Shown one piece after another: positions 10,187 to 19,788 of a stretch of 64,000 bases of DNA. A program made the position numbers and the translations under genes. The stretch lies in assembly GCA_023512835.1 (NCBI GenBank), contig CM042090.1, forward strand, positions 57,647,865 through 57,711,864. The letters are read 5' to 3'. How positions within the stretch are numbered: the first letter of the stretch is position 1; every line of letters begins with the position of its first letter. Below the pieces are notes generated by a model. That model was given only the letters and a program-made list of their open reading frames with translations. It was not told the DNA's origin and made no database searches. Origin of the DNA: Taxillus chinensis. Its lineage: Eukaryota; Streptophyta; Magnoliopsida; Santalales; Loranthaceae.

Positions 10187-11869
10187 CGGACCTTTGGCTC
10201 CGTTTCAGCCTAGCCCACACCTCCTCCATTTCTGACACCGATCTCCGGGTGTTTTACACACGCAATACCCAATCCCCGGAGACCATGATCATCTGGAACT
10301 TGGACCAAGGCTTTCTTACGCCGGCTGCCATTCCCAATCTGCCGTTCCCTACACCCTCCGGCCCAGTCCCTGCTGCACGGAGTCCTTCCCCTGCTAAGGC
10401 TGGACCCTCTTCTCCTGCTGCCGCGATTCCCGTGGTTAACTTATCTGGTCACAGCGGGTCTCTTGCTCCGGATGCCTCCAATGCTCCGGATGCTTCCGAT
10501 GCTCCGGATGCCTCTGATGCTCCGGCTGCTCCTGCTGCTGCTGATACTCCTGCGGACTCCTCTGCCCAACGCACTCCTTCTCCTGTTCATGCGGGGGAGT
10601 CCTCCAAAGCTCCGGAGTTGGTCCTTGGTCGTGCCTCTTTTGGCACGGTCCACTCCGACGCTGTGCTTTCCGCCCAGCTGGACCGCCACGCCCAAGCTCA
10701 AAGCGCCCAAATTTCTGCCATCGCTGCCAAAGTTGATGCCCTCGGCGCCCAACTCCTCTCCGCTCTCACTGACTCCTCCACTTCCATGGAACAGAAAATG
10801 GATCTTGTCGCCACATCCGTCCATTCCTTGTCTACCTCCTTCGCGGATCTGGCGCACACGATGGCTCGTCCTCCTGTTGCTTCCTGGCCATCTGCCAAAC
10901 CGGGGGAGAGAGTGTCATCTGATCCGTCTACTCCTGCCCCACAACCATCTACTCGGACTGAGAAGCGGCCTGCCACTTCAGTGCTTCAGGGAGTTCAAAT
11001 TCCCAAACGAAGCCGCTTCTCTCAACCAAGCTCCTCTACTGCAGCTCCAGCTCCTCCTCCATCCTCCTCATCCAGCTGATACCTTCCTCCCATCATATGC
11101 GGAGTTTGACCCTTCTGATGCGGATGGAAGCTTGCGCAAGGCAATGAAATCCTATGCTGCATCTTCTGCTGAGAGAAGATGTCTTTCTGAAATGTACCCT
11201 TTCTCCCCGGCCGACATTCAGACCCTCTGTTCGGAGAAAGGACTCTTTACTACAGAAGACATTGACAACTTCTTGAGAGCTGCTAAAATGGAGATGAGGC
11301 TGTTTCCATCTCTCTACAAAGATGGGCACTTGTTTGACATTCTGCCGTGTTGGAATGAGGGCTATCTTTCCAGTGTGGATCTAATTCAGTCCTTCATCGA
11401 CGGAACTGCTGAGGATAGCAAGCCATGGAAAACTCTCTCAACCATCCTCATTCCGTACCGGATCATGTCGCCACACTTCATGATGGCTGTCTTCATGATT
11501 CAGTCCAAGCAAATGATTCTCATTGATTCTCATCAGATTGTGGAGCACTTTGTTAGGAAGAATCAATGGGAACCTCTGTGTCTCAGGCTGACTGAAGCTA
11601 TGAAGAAAGCCGAATTATATGAAGAGTTGGGCATCACACCCCTGCATCCGATTGAGAAACTCAAGGCGACATTCCGGGGCAAGAAGCAAGTGCCACAACA
11701 GCCGGATGGAGATAGCTGCGGAGCCTTTATCTGTCACTTCATCAAGTTATTCTTAACTGTGGACAAATATTGGAGCCAACACACCACCTTTACGATGGAG
11801 CAGACAATGGAGCTTAGAGAAAAGGCAGCAACTATGATCTTCAAGTATAGTAAGCCTTATGTACCCTAG
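10084..11869 (+). pseudogene. extra copia frame, middle region and C48/Ulp1-like cysteine protease domain
   Basis: This continues the frame from 9110. A helical segment (YLDHLSADTLTDLWLRFSLA) is followed by A/P/S-rich sequence with repeated APDASD units (about 10465-10530) and a possible coiled coil (about 10660-10860). A second one-base shift near 11060 leads to the final domain (about 11090-11869). The C48 (Ulp1 SUMO protease) landmarks are in order: His in SPHF (11474-11476), Asp in LIDSH (11525-11527), Gln in PQQPDGDSCGAF six residues before the Cys, and Cys (11717-11719). The family usually has HW and DCG; here HF and SCG. All four active-site residues are present. It ends at TAG 11867-11869, 143 bases before the 3' LTR. 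Confidence 0.65.
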
Positions 11870-12000
11870 TGAAAAACTTGTATTAAGGCTGAATTGTATT
11901 TAGTTGCTGATTAATGAAATTGGTTGTGTTGCGTATTCTGTATGTTATTCTTTTGCATTGTTTACCAGATCAAATTACAAAGGGTTTGGGCATATCCATA

Positions 12001-12012
12001 ATTGGGGGAGAT
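12001..12012 (+). other. copia polypurine tract
   Basis: ATTGGGGGAGAT lies directly before the TGTTGG start of the 3' LTR at 12013. It is the expected priming site for plus-strand DNA synthesis. Confidence 0.75.
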
Positions 12013-12218
12013 TGTTGGATCAAACCCAGAATTTGGATAATGCTGATAAAGCCTTATGTAATTTGATCTGAGATCTTTTGTATTTATTTGATCATTGTAG
12101 AAGATATGTTACTAATCCAGAAATGCACTCGTGAGAGCAAAGCTAAGGACAGGATACATAATCCTGATCCGGACAAGAGTGAGTGTCGTTAAACACTTGG
12201 TAAATAACCAAGTAACAA

Positions 12219-12690
12219 ATACATACGGAATAAGGAACATTCGTACGGACTAAGAACTTAAAGGATAAGTGCGGAGTAAGGAAACCAGATGCGGAGTAAG
12301 GAATCCGGATATGTTACTCGCCCGGAGTAAGGAAATTACATACGGAGTAAGGAACTTACATACGGAGTAAGGAACTTACATGCGGAGTAAGGAACTTACA
12401 TGCGGAGTAAGAAACCGCTGACACGGAATAAGTCATCAGACTTTTCAAGACTCGCCCGGAGTAAGGAACTTACATACGGAGTAAGGAACTTACATGCGGA
12501 GTAAGGAACTTACATACGGAGTAAGGAACTTATATACGGAGTAAGGAACTTACATACGGAGTAAGGAACTTACATGCGGAGTAAGGAAGCGCTGACACGG
12601 ACTAAGGATTCCAGTACTAAATAGATACGGAGTAAGCAACCACTGACACGGAGTAAGGTTCCGAGCTTCATTAGCTACGGAGTAAGGAAA
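12219..12690 (+). repeat. 20-bp tandem array in copia LTR
   Basis: About 20 copies of a unit of the form TACGGAGTAAGGAACTTACA, interrupted by longer variants with CGCTGACACGGAATAAG or CTCGCCCGGAGTAAGG. It lies upstream of the LTR TATA box, where such arrays can act as enhancer repeats. Confidence 0.88.
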
Positions 12691-12990
12691 ATTACACCGG
12701 ACCAAGAAGACACTGCCCAACTCAACCGCATTTGAAGTTATCAGCTCGTGGCGTCCCGATGTAAGACGAATTTATTGAGAACCTGAAGAATCTTACACGT
12801 GGATCATCCGGATATGTGGACACAACCTTAATTGTATCTGGGAACTCACAAAGACACTTATACTCTTCAAACCCAAGATCTTGAGCTCCACAATCCGCAG
12901 CAGTCAAGGCAGAGAGATTACCGAGGGATAGTTAGTGCTGAACGCATTCCGGAACTACAAGTTCCAAGGTTGTCTCTTAGGAATGTTTTG

Positions 12991-12998
12991 TATAAATA
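12991..12998 (+). promoter_or_regulatory. copia LTR TATA box
   Basis: TATAAATA, downstream of the 20-bp array and well inside the LTR, is the best candidate core promoter for the copia transcript. Confidence 0.5.
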
Positions 12999-13331
12999 TT
13001 CATACTTGTACATTATTAAAGAAGTTGAGAAAGAGAGCGTGTGTGCATTTGTTAAGAAAAGACTAATTCTGTGTATGCACAAGTGTTTTCATCTTTGGAG
13101 ATAGAATTTGGCTAGAGTGTGAGTTCATTTGTAAACAGAGTGTAAGAGAGTCTTGCTTCTCTTTTGTTGTATTTATCTTGTGATAATAAAACAAAATACT
13201 TCCACTATCTGGTTATCTTCCGCAGTGATTCTATCACTTAACTAGATAAGTGTTTGCGTCTTAAGAGAAAGAAAAGAGTTTCGATAAGAGCCTATTCATC
13301 CCCCCCCCCTCTAGGCTCCAAGGGACCATCA

Positions 13332-13781
13332 GTGTGTTTTGATGACCATTCTGGCATACAACTCTTAAAAGGACCTCAATGACCATTTGTTGTCCTTGGC
13401 TTATGTTTAGCATGTTTTCAATCAGACAACCCTAATACCATGAACCAGTAGGGATAACATAGGGAGGTGAAATTGTGACCTTAGATGCTTTTAATCCTTG
13501 AATATTAATCTTAAAATCACTTTGCTTTCTTTGTTTATTCAGAAAACCAAATAAAAATTAGATCTTTAGTTTAAAAAAGAGAACTTTTTGCCAAGACATT
13601 TTATAGAACAAGAGTAATTGGGTGCTTTGATTTGAGAACTAGAAAACTAGGCTAATCCCTGTGGGTTCGACCCCTTGCTTGCTGCTATTCTTTTAGTGCA
13701 AACTTAGGGAATTTATTATCTTGAAGAGAGATTTAACGACATTACCTAGCTCTTTTAGAGAGGCTAAAAATTTGTCTGTCA
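13332..13781. other. unassigned remnant between copia LTR and truncated gypsy element B
   Basis: AT-rich sequence with no open frame of note. AATCCCTGTGGGTTCGACCC (13654-13673) resembles a motif seen near LTR ends of some Ty3/gypsy families (Athila/TAT type), so this may be a fragment of another element. The right edge at about 13781 is where homology to the integrase of element B stops abruptly. Confidence 0.35.
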
Positions 13782-14036
13782 ACCTGCCCAAAAACGGGAA
13801 GTGAACCTCGAATACCGGTCAGAGACAACCGATGATGGTACTCCATGCAGTCTCACAATCTCGTTCATGTATAGCTGACTCAAGGTCCCAATAGAGTCCC
13901 GCTCACGAACAGCCAGGAAATGGGCCGACTTTGTGAGCCGATCCACAATCACCCAAATCATATCTTTCCTCCCTTTGGTGGGTGGAAGACCAGTCACGAA
14001 ATCCATCGCTATGTGGTCCCACTTCCACTCCGCTAT
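13782..14036 (-). pseudogene. gypsy element B integrase core fragment (distal piece)
   Basis: Minus-strand reading gives [20 protein letters not shown], then [20 protein letters not shown] and [16 protein letters not shown]. These are the first and second catalytic Asp regions of a Tekay-type integrase. It joins the piece at 32126-32502 once element A (14037-32125) is removed; GCTAT (14032-14036 and 32126-32130) is A's target duplication. Homology ends at about 13782 inside RFWAG. The rest of the integrase, the chromodomain and B's 3' LTR are missing, so B is truncated here. Confidence 0.87.
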
Positions 14037-14308
14037 TGTAAGGACCCGTACCTTGAGTTAGTCAGTTTTGCCTCCTGAGTAGAGTTTTTCTAGATTTTGA
14101 CCTAGTAAATGGACTCCAATGAATTCACGTGCAAAAGGAAAGATGCTTAGAATGGTGTCCTCTATCTACCACAGAAGTTTCAGGCCAAATGGACATGTAT
14201 GTGAGGTGCACGTGATATGGGTCCAATTCACGTGCAAGTGTGGTTGTCTTCTAAATGATGCAAGGAGGCTAGGGGTGAAGTTTGAGAGCATTTGGAGTGC
14301 ATATGGAG

Positions 14309-14338
14309 TTGCACGTGAATTGGGGAATTCACGTGCAA
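14309..14338 (+). promoter_or_regulatory. G-box inverted repeat in U3
   Basis: Perfect 13-bp arms TTGCACGTGAATT and AATTCACGTGCAA around a GGGG loop. Each arm carries the G-box CACGTG, bound by bZIP and bHLH factors in plants. The same structure is in the other A LTR and in the E and F LTRs. Confidence 0.7.
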
Positions 14339-14467
14339 ATTGGCGTGCAGGCATATTTTTGCATGGTTCCCTTGGTTTTGACATTCTAAGGAACTTTCTC
14401 CAAAGGACCATGTTGAAATTCTGAGTATTTTGGCCTATATGGGTGCGGAAAGGTGCTAACTTGTGTG

Positions 14468-14544
14468 ATCAAAACTACGTCGTTTTGATCCTGGGTTTCA
14501 CTTAATCAAAACTACGTCGTTTTGATGGTGGGAGGCCTATATAA
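14468..14544 (+). promoter_or_regulatory. paired ACGT palindromes and TATA box
   Basis: Two exact copies of a 22-bp near-palindrome with core TCAAAACTACGTCGTTTTGA (14468-14489 and 14505-14526) stand just upstream of TATATAA (14538-14544). The core has an ACGT element typical of bZIP sites. The arrangement recurs in the A, B, C, E and F LTRs. Confidence 0.7.
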
Positions 14545-15149
14545 GGATGAGGAGACTCCTTGTTCTAGGGTTAGGGGTTTTTGGGCCACTGCGGCCGTCG
14601 TGGAGAGAGAGAGCTAGAGAGAGGGAAAGGGGGGAGAAGCTGGCTGGTCTTTGCCCGGAGCATCTTGCGTGGGGAGGACGGCATCTAACGCGGGAGCAAG
14701 GAGGATCTTCTTTAAGGTAGGGATTCCGTTTTCTTATACCCGATCCGGGGTTAGGCCCTGTGGTGAAGTACCCGTTGGATATTGTCCTTGTTATCATACT
14801 ATTTATATGTAAATTCATATAGGTGTGATCTCCTATATGAATGTTGGCCTTCAATGGCGTTGTTTGGATATATGTATATATGCCTGCCAAGTGTTTGACA
14901 TAATGCCTGTGGGGTCGTGCATGTTATGTGTTTGAGGTAATGCCTGTGAGGCCGTGCATGTTATGTGTTTGAGGTAATGCCTGTGAGGCCACGCACGTCA
15001 AGTGTGTTAGATTATGTCTGTGTGGTCGGGTTTATGAGCTTGTGGATATATGCATGCTAAGTGTTCGATGTTATTCCTGTGTGACTAAGCATACTAAGTG
15101 TTTGTTGTTATGCATGTATGGCCATGTGTGGTTGTGTGTTTGCTTGTAC

Positions 15150-15403
15150 ACCCGGTGGCCGTGGAAGCCCAGGACTTATTTTGTGGAACCCGGTGGTCAT
15201 GGAAGCCCGGGATCGTTTTTGTGGAACCCGGTGGCTGTGGAAGCCCGGGACTGTTTTGTGGAACCCGGTGGTTGTGGAAGCCCGGGACTGTTTTGTGGAA
15301 CCCGGTGGTCGTGGAAGCCTGGGACTGTTTTGTGGAACCCGGTGGCTGTGGAAGCCCGGGATTGTTCTTGGAACCCGGTGGCTGTGGAAGCCCGGGAGTG
15401 TTT
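15150..15403 (+). repeat. 37-bp tandem array in A 5' LTR
   Basis: Seven copies of a unit starting ACCCGGTGGCTGTGGAAGCC and ending CGGGACTGTTTTGTGGA, the last two shortened. Since 37 is not a multiple of three, repetitive peptides open in all three frames; these are not genes. Confidence 0.9.
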
Positions 15404-15892
15404 ATGTACCAGCTTGTGTATGATTGTATTTGTTGCTATAGCCTTGTAATTATATCTGGTGGAATAATTGTATCACGACACAAAGACTTGTACACAAGCA
15501 AGGCATGTAGATGTTAGGTGCATGGGATGGGTTGGGGAGACATGATCCCTCTTGAGTGTGGTTGCTCACCCCTCCTACCATGTTGTTTTCTTTTCGGGAA
15601 CCTACGGGCGTTAGGTGGGACCCCAAGGTGGAAGACCTTATTTATTTTATTGTTTATGTTATTTTATTATGGGAATCGATGTAACCCCAATGGGGATGGA
15701 TTGAAAAGAAGACTTTGTATTAAAGATCGATTTGGTTTGTGGACTGCTTGATGGACTTTATTTTTCTTGAATGTGTTGTGAATGTTTAAAATGTTCGGTT
15801 CTTGGTTTGTATCCTAACCCCTTTGCCCTCCGTGTGGGTAAAAAGGGGAGTCACGTACCGGTTTCCTCGGGTTGGAAATCCGGGGCGTGACA

Positions 15893-16323
15893 ATATGGTA
15901 TCAGAGCATGGTCTAGTTGGCCTAGGGTAGTGGGCGGACTTGGTTATCTTGAGTCCTTTGGAGGAGCCTGGAGGGACATGCCTGATCAACATGGTCCTCT
16001 TTGAGCCTCCAAGGTGTACTTAGGGTAGTCCAGTCTTGTGGTAGGATTTGCATGCATTGGCATTAGGGCACTAGTTGCATTTGTTGCCATGTGTGAAGGA
16101 TGTGCATAACATGATCATGTGTGAACTGTGCAACTCTGAATATTCTTGGAATGCCTTGGGTATGACTACAATGTGGACTGTGCTGTGTGCAATGTTGATT
16201 GATGCAATGGTTAAAATGTGTGTAATGCCATGTACGGCTTGACTTGATAATGAGGTAGAGGTAGTCAACTTGTTAGTAGTCAACGCGTTCTGACGTTTGT
16301 GCATCTTACTTCATGTAGTAAGA
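15893..16323 (+). other. element A primer-binding site and leader
   Basis: TGGTATCAGAGC (15896-15907), three bases after the LTR, matches the 3' end of plant initiator-Met tRNA and would prime minus-strand DNA synthesis. The rest of the leader has no frame of note. It is shared with the leaders of B, C and E (for example GCATTGGCATTAGGGCACTA near 16053). Confidence 0.9.
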
Positions 16324-17617
16324 ATGCCACCGAGGAGAGTGACACGTGCGTCCGGGGCAGTGGCTGATGAGTCATCTGCCCATGAGGGTCCGGGTGCGGG
16401 GCCATCCGTTGGGGGGCATGCGTTGTTACTGGCACAGCTACAAGAAGGCATCCGGCTGGAGGTACGAGAGCTACGGGAGGGACTCCGGCAGGACGTTCGG
16501 GAGGAGGTGCGCCGTGAGATGGCAACACGACAGTTGGTGCCACCACCACCACCACCAGTAGGAGAGCTGCCTCGTGAGCGTGAGAGTTCGCTGGGTGGTG
16601 TACCGACCCGTGCAGAGGATGACGTGGTGACACGGTTCCGAAAGGAACAACCTCCGCGATTTAAGGGGGGAGAAGACCCTGTGGTAGCTGAGCAGTGGTT
16701 GAGACAGATTGAGCATGTGTTCTCCTTTCTCCTGCCCAGGGAGGAGGATAAGGTGCGACTGGCAATTCGGCAGCTGGAGGGGGATGCTTTGGAGTGGTGG
16801 ACGAGTGTTGCGGGGAGCCGTGCAGTGCAACTCATGTTTTGGGAGGAATTCTTGCAACTCCTCCATGATGAGTTCTTCCCGGAATCGGTGAGATGGCGAA
16901 GAGGGAGGAATTTGGCAGCCTGAAGCAAGGATCAAAGACGGTGCCCGAGTATGAGCGGGAGTTCCGGAGCTTGAGTAGGTTTGCCCCCGAGACAAGTGCA
17001 AAGGAGGACCTGAAGGCCCACAAGTTCACTCTGGGTCTTCGGCCAGCCCTTAGGGAGAGGGTGGCAATTCTACGCTTGAGGACTTATGCTGAGGCTGTGG
17101 AGACGGCCCGTATAGCTGAGAGAGAGCTGGATGGTGGGAGGCAGGCCCATCAGGGTCGCCAGTTGCAGAGTGGGCCTGATCGAGATGCAGGGTCCAAGAG
17201 GCTCAAGATGGAGGAGAGGGATAGCAGTTCCTTCCGCAGCAGGGGACAGACATTGGTGAACCCAGGGAGGTCTAGCTTTGGCGGTGGCGACAGGGGCGGT
17301 CCAGCAGGGGGGTCTCCCTAGCGGTTGTTCTTCGTTGTGGGGGAGCAAGGCCACTTGAGAAAGGAGTGTCCAAAGAGGGACTGGAAATGCCATAGATGTG
17401 GACGAGAGGGCCATCTGAGTTGGGTTTGCCGGAGTGGCAACATGGGAGTTGGAGGCATGACATCCAGCACAAGGAGCGATGCCAGTTTTCGTGCACCAGC
17501 AGAGAGACCAGCTCGTTAGTGGCCGGCTAGTCAGGCAGGATCGAATCAGACCCGACCTCAGGGGAGGCCGGAGCGGCACGGACCGGGCCGGGAGGCAGCC
17601 TTGGCGGGAAGCGCCCA
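16324..17617 (+). pseudogene. element A gag
   Basis: Starts MPPRRVTRASGAVADESSAH at 16324, the same start as in B and C. A charged helical region and a polyproline stretch (about 16540-16560) lead into the Retrotrans_gag-type capsid core (FRKEQPPRFKG, AEQWLRQIEHVFSFLLPREE, LEWWTSVAGSRAVQ). A one-base loss near 16895, where C reads GGCAGAAG and A reads GGCGAAG, shifts the frame. The gag continues (EYEREFRSLSRFAPET, LKAHKFTLGLRPALRERVAI). After another break near 17320 come two zinc knuckles, the first damaged and the second CHRCGREGHLSWVC intact. The protein would form the particle and bind RNA. Confidence 0.85.
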
Positions 17618-18186
17618 GTGAGTGAGCCGACCAGTGACACGGGCCAAGGGAGGGTGTTTGCGCTGGAGGCGACGTACCCGGAGGAGGCTGAGCTACCACC
17701 CCCACCAGCTGAGGGTGGAGCAGGACCATCGGTGGTTAGAGGTACCCTCTTGATCTCCCATACATTAGCTTCTGTTCTTTTCGATACGGGCGCATCATGT
17801 TCGTTTGTTGCTGAGCTTGTAGTAGACGGCTTGGGGTTAGCTTGTGTGGAGGCCGCGAGGCCCCTAGTTGTGGAGTCTCCGGTAGGAGGCATGATTGAGG
17901 TACGGCGAGTGTGTCGTGACTGTGTGTTAACCATAAGCGAGGTGGAGCTGAGTTTTGACTTGCATGTGATGCCCATGCGTACGTTTGACCTGATCTTGGG
18001 TATGGATTGGCTTATGGCTTTCCAGGCCAAGATATATTGTTATCGGCGGCGTGTGACCTTCGTGACACCTGCAGGGACCTCTTGCACCCTGCAGGGGGAG
18101 TGGGATTGTGAGGCGAGTCGGGCCGGGCCAGTGTTGGACCAGTGGGGTGCCATTACCCACAGGTTAGCAGCCCTGACCTTTGCTGA
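17618..18186 (+). pseudogene. element A protease, interrupted by element F
   Basis: An open frame from 17618 holds VLFDTGASCSFVAELV, the retropepsin active site (DTGA, Asp at about residue 56 of this frame), and FDLILGMDWLMAF, the conserved ILGMDWL block, then [16 protein letters not shown]. The frame is intact up to the insertion of F at 18187. The last five bases (GCTGA, 18182-18186) are duplicated at 27038-27042, where the same frame resumes in [10 protein letters not shown]. Confidence 0.88.
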
Positions 18187-19573
18187 TGTCACGCCCCAAT
18201 TTCCTTCCACTTGGGAATGAGTAGTGACTGCCCATGCCCGCACCCGAAGGGACAAGGGGTTGGTGCAAGCACCTTAAAAGGACTTCTAGCACGGGTGCTG
18301 TCCCAAACCTGCACAATCAGGCTAACATGCCAAGGGGCATGCTCCTGCTCCCAAACCATGCACACAAACACAAATTGAATAACAATATCTCATTTTATTT
18401 CATTTCAAAGACTAACTGTTTATTACAACCCAGTCGGGGAAAAACCCCTGTGAAGCCATCAATAAAACCAAACCAAAATCCAAACACATAAAACCAAAGT
18501 ACAACAAAGGAAATAATATAAAACTTTCAGCCTCAGGGGCCTAGCTCCTCAGCCTTCACCTACCGCTTAAACCCCGCAAAAGAACAGTTTATAGGAGGGG
18601 TGAGCAAACCACAGCTCAGTAGGGATCCAGTCTCCCCAGACCCGTCCCGCTCTACAACATGCATGATATGTGTATGCTTGTGCTCGTGTCGTGCCTAAGG
18701 CTAACGCAGCAAACATTACCCAGTAAACACTCTTTACCTGAACCCGCACTGAAGGGCAGAGGACACCCCGCCACCACGGCGACATGACATACCACATTCA
18801 GGCGAATGTTGCATGGACACCAATGCAACATTTTCCACCCGAGTCAGATATGGTCAACCACCTCCTCGGGCGCCATACCTACCCTCAGGAATGGGTGTAG
18901 ACTTAGCCCACCGTCGTGAGTGCTACACCGAGACTCAGGACCACGTCCTGGCCAAATCTCAAAGGGGTCCAGCTATTGTGCCTGGCCCATATCTCAGCTC
19001 AATCTCAAACAGATCAACAGAACAGCATAACATTACATCTCAACATGTAAACTCAGCACATCATTTACACTTTATCTCAGAAGGACCAACATGGTCAGAT
19101 CCAAGCCACACACATCAGCCTCATAGGCTTAAAATCAAATACAAATCAAACACAGTACACACCAGTCACACAGGTATATCATCAAACACCCATATACAAG
19201 GTCTCACAGGCATTATATTGAATACATGGCATGCAGGCCTCATAGACATTTCATCAAACACATAGTGTGCAGGCCTCACAGACATTTCATCAAACACATG
19301 GTGGGCATAAACAAACCCAGAAAATCCCTAGCCTCCTTGCATCATTTAGAAGACAATCACACTTGCACGTGAATTGGACCCATATCACGTGCACCTCATA
19401 TACACGTCCGTTTGGCCTGAAACTTCTGTGGTAGATAGAGGACATCATTCTAAGCATCTTTCCTTTTGCACGTGAATTCATTTGAGCCCATTCACTAGGT
19501 CAAAATCTAGAAAAACTCTACTCGAAGGCAAAACGTGACTAATCGTGACTAACTCAAGGTACGGGTCCTTACA
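18187..19573 (-). mobile_element. element F 3' LTR with about 0.6-kb internal deletion
   Basis: Matches the 5' LTR (25061-27037) except that the part corresponding to about 26205-26790 is absent. The join is at about 19325-19330, where CCAGAAAATCC runs straight into CCTAGCCTCC. The missing part holds the TATA box, the CT stretch, the ACGT palindrome pair and the G-box inverted repeat, so this LTR has lost its promoter core. Confidence 0.9.
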
Positions 19574-19788
19574 TCCTCTCCCCCTTAAGACTTTTCGTCC
19601 TCGAAAAGAAAAGGTGGAATGAAAGAAAACAATCACAACCAAAGCATAGGCCTCTAACACCCACTAGCACAAATTAATACACAACAAAGCACAAATTATT
19701 TCACACATTTATACACTCTACATGGTCATAACTAGTTGGGCAAGTACCTGATTATGTTGAAGTTTGACGCTTGCCCTCCTCCCCTCCT
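19574..19788 (-). other. element F polypurine tract and post-pol region
   Basis: Minus strand: CTTAAGGGGGAGAGGA (19574-19589) abuts the 3' LTR and is preceded by TTCGAGGACGAAAAG, a near copy of the pol-end sequence at 19789-19810. No gene in between. Confidence 0.8.

Larger units (their letters stand above)
530..13331 (+). mobile_element. SIRE/Maximus-like Ty1/copia retrotransposon, 5' end missing, interrupted
   Basis: The domain order gag, protease, integrase, reverse transcriptase, RNase H is that of Ty1/copia. The RNase H context around YCDNTSAI, the length, and a long 3' region with an extra reading frame fit the SIRE/Maximus clade. The 5' LTR is not in the window because a gypsy LTR (1-529) interrupts gag. 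A gypsy solo LTR (4914-7297) splits RNase H. The element ends with a polypurine tract (12001-12012) and a 3' LTR (12013-13331). All main frames carry stops or shifts, so the copy is dead. Its cargo frame at 9110-11869 is the unusual part. Confidence 0.85.
12013..13331 (+). mobile_element. copia 3' LTR
   Basis: Begins TGTTGGATC directly after a polypurine tract and ends GGGACCATCA, typical plant copia LTR ends. A CATCCCCCCCCCCTCTAGG block near 13296 is a common feature close to the 3' end of SIRE-type LTRs. The LTR holds a 20-bp tandem array (12219-12690), a TATA box at 12991 and an AATAAAA signal near 13186. The boundary cannot be checked against the 5' LTR, which is outside the window. Confidence 0.75.
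14037..15892 (+). mobile_element. element A 5' LTR
   Basis: 1856 bp, TG...CA, followed directly by the primer-binding site. In order it holds several G-boxes (CACGTG), a G-box inverted repeat, two ACGT palindromes, a TATA box, a GA stretch, roughly 36-bp diverged repeats (about 14880-15120), a 37-bp tandem array, and the block CCCT..TGAG..GTGGTTGCTCAC near 15546. Confidence 0.95.

Noticed and set aside
9110..11869. The copia extra frame as an env-like gene
   Set aside because: No signal peptide, no transmembrane segment and no coiled-coil/fusion layout were seen; the C48-like residues explain the C-terminal part better.
15042..15517. Overlapping open frames in three plus-strand frames with repeated GTRWLWKPGT-type peptides (also 31201-31749)
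   Set aside because: They are translations of the 37-bp tandem array in the A LTRs. A unit not divisible by three opens all frames; there is no domain and no start context.
15896..15907. Possible tRNA gene at the primer-binding sites
   Set aside because: Only the 12 bases complementary to the tRNA 3' end are present, with no cloverleaf. They are primer sites.
16297..17001. Long minus-strand frames opposite element A gag (for example 16311-16928)
   Set aside because: They are antisense shadows; the plus strand has recognised gag motifs. The same holds for antisense frames over every pol here.
16880..17330. Programmed frameshifting as the cause of the gag breaks in element A
   Set aside because: The break sites are not conserved among A, B, C, D and F. 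B and C keep the zinc knuckles and protease in one frame, and the breaks fall at CAG/CTG.
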